Assembly (NCBI GenBank): GCA_031267005.1 | Contig: JAIRZX010000187.1 | Span: 1-7,272 of the forward strand | Length of the DNA: 7,272 bases | Direction: 5' to 3' | Source: Deltaproteobacteria bacterium | Lineage (GTDB): Bacteria; Desulfobacterota; Desulfarculia; Adiutricales; Adiutricaceae | In this document: one piece after another, positions 6,490-7,272 of the stretch | How positions within the stretch are numbered: the first letter of the stretch is position 1 | Layout of the letters: every line of letters begins with the position of its first letter | Program-made: the position numbers and the translations under genes | Notes under the pieces: model-generated | What the model was told of the DNA's origin: nothing | Databases searched by the model: none | What the model saw: the letters and a program-made list of their open reading frames with translations, nothing else

Positions 6490-6605
6490 GTCCCACCTCG
6501 TAATTCCCCTCCCCGGCGCCGCGGCGGGCCGGAGGGAGGTCCATGATGCCAGCCGGGCCGGGCCCGGCGTCCGCCAGTCGCCTGAGAGGCGTCCGCGCCA
6601 TTTTA
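6490..6605 (-). promoter_or_regulatory. GC-rich leader and possible -10 box upstream of the EamA gene
   Basis: On the - strand TAAAAT (6605-6600) is a possible -10 box, 5 of 6 to consensus, but no good -35 is found 17 bp upstream. A leader of about 100 nt would follow. It contains a CGCCT/AGGCG hairpin (6579-6591) between two copies of GGCGTCCGC (+ strand 6566-6574 and 6588-6596), and the palindrome GCCGGGCCCGGC (6557-6568). The leader could fold strongly, but it matches no riboswitch class I can name. Confidence 0.25.
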
Positions 6606-6678
6606 CAATATGTGGCCTTCGGCGTGGAAGGCGGCTTCCCCTTTCCAGTCCCCGGTAACGGCCCGTCCCTTTTCCTGT

Positions 6679-6716
6679 AGCCGTCCAGTCCCATCACATG
6701 AAGCCGTCCAGTCCCA
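6679..6716. repeat. 15-bp direct repeat, two copies
   Basis: AGCCGTCCAGTCCCA is found at 6679-6693 and 6702-6716, with a 23-bp period. A partial third match, TCCAGTCCCC, lies near 6645. The copies are about 190 bp upstream of the EamA start, so they could be binding-site repeats or a decayed tandem array. Confidence 0.7.
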
Positions 6717-7206
6717 GTTCCGCCCCGTCACAGGCCATCCGCCTTCCCCAGCCTCGATTCTCCGGGCCGCTGGCCGCTTTCGGGCGCCCTGCGAGTCGCG
6801 CCAGACAGGTTCCGCCGACTTGAAGGGCGGGAAGGTCCGGAGCCGCCTGGCCTGCCGCCGGGACACCGGGGTTCCCGCCCGGGCCGGTGGTTATGCCCCG
6901 GAGGACGGCGCGTCCCGGTACGCGGCGGAATCCCGGTCGCCTTGGATTGGCCGGGGCCGATTGCGACGTTCCTGCGCGGGGGGGGAGAGCGTCTGGCGAA
7001 CGAACCTGAAACTACAATGGCAATGCCGAAAAGCCAAGCGTTCAGGAGCGCGGGGCCGGCAGGCGGCAGACCAAAAATTGCGGCGGACGCTTGCGGACCC
7101 GCGCGAGTCAGGAGGGAACGGGAGAGTCGGTAAGTCGTCGAAGGGGGAAAGGCGGGGCGAAAAGTAAGCAGAATGACAGGGAAAAGGCGGGGGAACGGGA
7201 ATAACT

Positions 7207-7254
7207 GGCCCGGAAACCCAGTCGCCAGCGCGAAGAGGCGCCTGGCTTCCGGCC
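7207..7254. repeat. Nested inverted repeat at the right edge
   Basis: The outer arms GGCC (7207-7210) and GGAA (7212-7215) pair with GGCC (7251-7254) and TTCC (7247-7250). The inner arms GCCAG-CGC (7224-7231) pair with GCG-CTGGC (7238-7246), with one bulged C. The whole could form one long hairpin of about 16 base pairs. It may be a terminator or palindromic element belonging to a gene beyond the window; no T-run follows. Confidence 0.5.
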
Positions 7255-7272
7255 TTTCGCCGGGCTTCATGC

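Larger units (their letters stand above)
6606..7272. other. Stretch without a convincing gene
   Basis: ORFs on both strands (for example 6610-7167 + and 6728-7270 -) are open only because the DNA is GC-rich. They are heavy in Arg, Pro, Gly and Ser, show no conserved motif, and overlap each other. No tRNA or other known RNA was recognised. The right part (about 7130-7200) is purine-rich on the + strand, a weaker echo of the left end of the window. Confidence 0.55.

Noticed and set aside
6610..7270. Overlapping open frames of about 180 aa on both strands
   Set aside because: Both have Arg/Pro/Ser-rich compositions typical of non-coding GC-rich DNA and no recognisable domain; they exclude each other.

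Overview
The window is high-GC bacterial DNA with few genes. Only two genes look intact: a soluble hybrid histidine kinase (+ strand, about 619-3135) and an EamA/DMT-family membrane transporter (- strand, 5569-6489). Frequent ATA (Ile) and AGG (Arg) codons in GC-rich genes, and a decayed member of the AAA-ATPase-like/PD-(D/E)XK nuclease family, would fit an anaerobic gut- or sediment-type lineage such as Desulfovibrionales or Synergistota. This is a guess; there is no rRNA or marker gene here to fix the taxonomy.

Layout. Positions 1-446 are a G- and purine-rich low-complexity tract. It reads as collagen-like Gly-X-Y triplets, first in one frame and then, after a one-base shift near 147, in another. 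It is best seen as the broken end of a repeat-protein gene. A well-formed sigma-70-type promoter (443-471) follows and leads into the kinase, which carries three PAS domains, HisKA, HATPase_c and a C-terminal receiver. Positions 3136-4149 hold no recognisable intact gene, but do contain small repeats and hairpins and one short ORF with a strong Shine-Dalgarno. From about 3700 to 5050 the sequence becomes clearly more AT-rich. Inside that island lies a badly damaged gene (4150 to about 5410, open to 5558) for an AAA-ATPase-like protein with a C-terminal PD-(D/E)XK nuclease domain. It can be followed across three frames, with in-frame stops, internal deletions and loss of key acidic residues. 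The transporter gene converges on this pseudogene. Positions 6490-7272 upstream of the transporter show no convincing gene, only a GC-rich leader, a short direct repeat and a nested inverted repeat at the right edge.

The genes do not form one pathway. The kinase is a stand-alone signalling gene with no adjacent response regulator, and the transporter is monocistronic within this window. The main point of interest is genome decay: two gene remnants (collagen-like and ATPase/nuclease) beside two intact genes, and about 2.4 kb of sequence without intact genes between them. I did not find an intact, undescribed multi-gene system.
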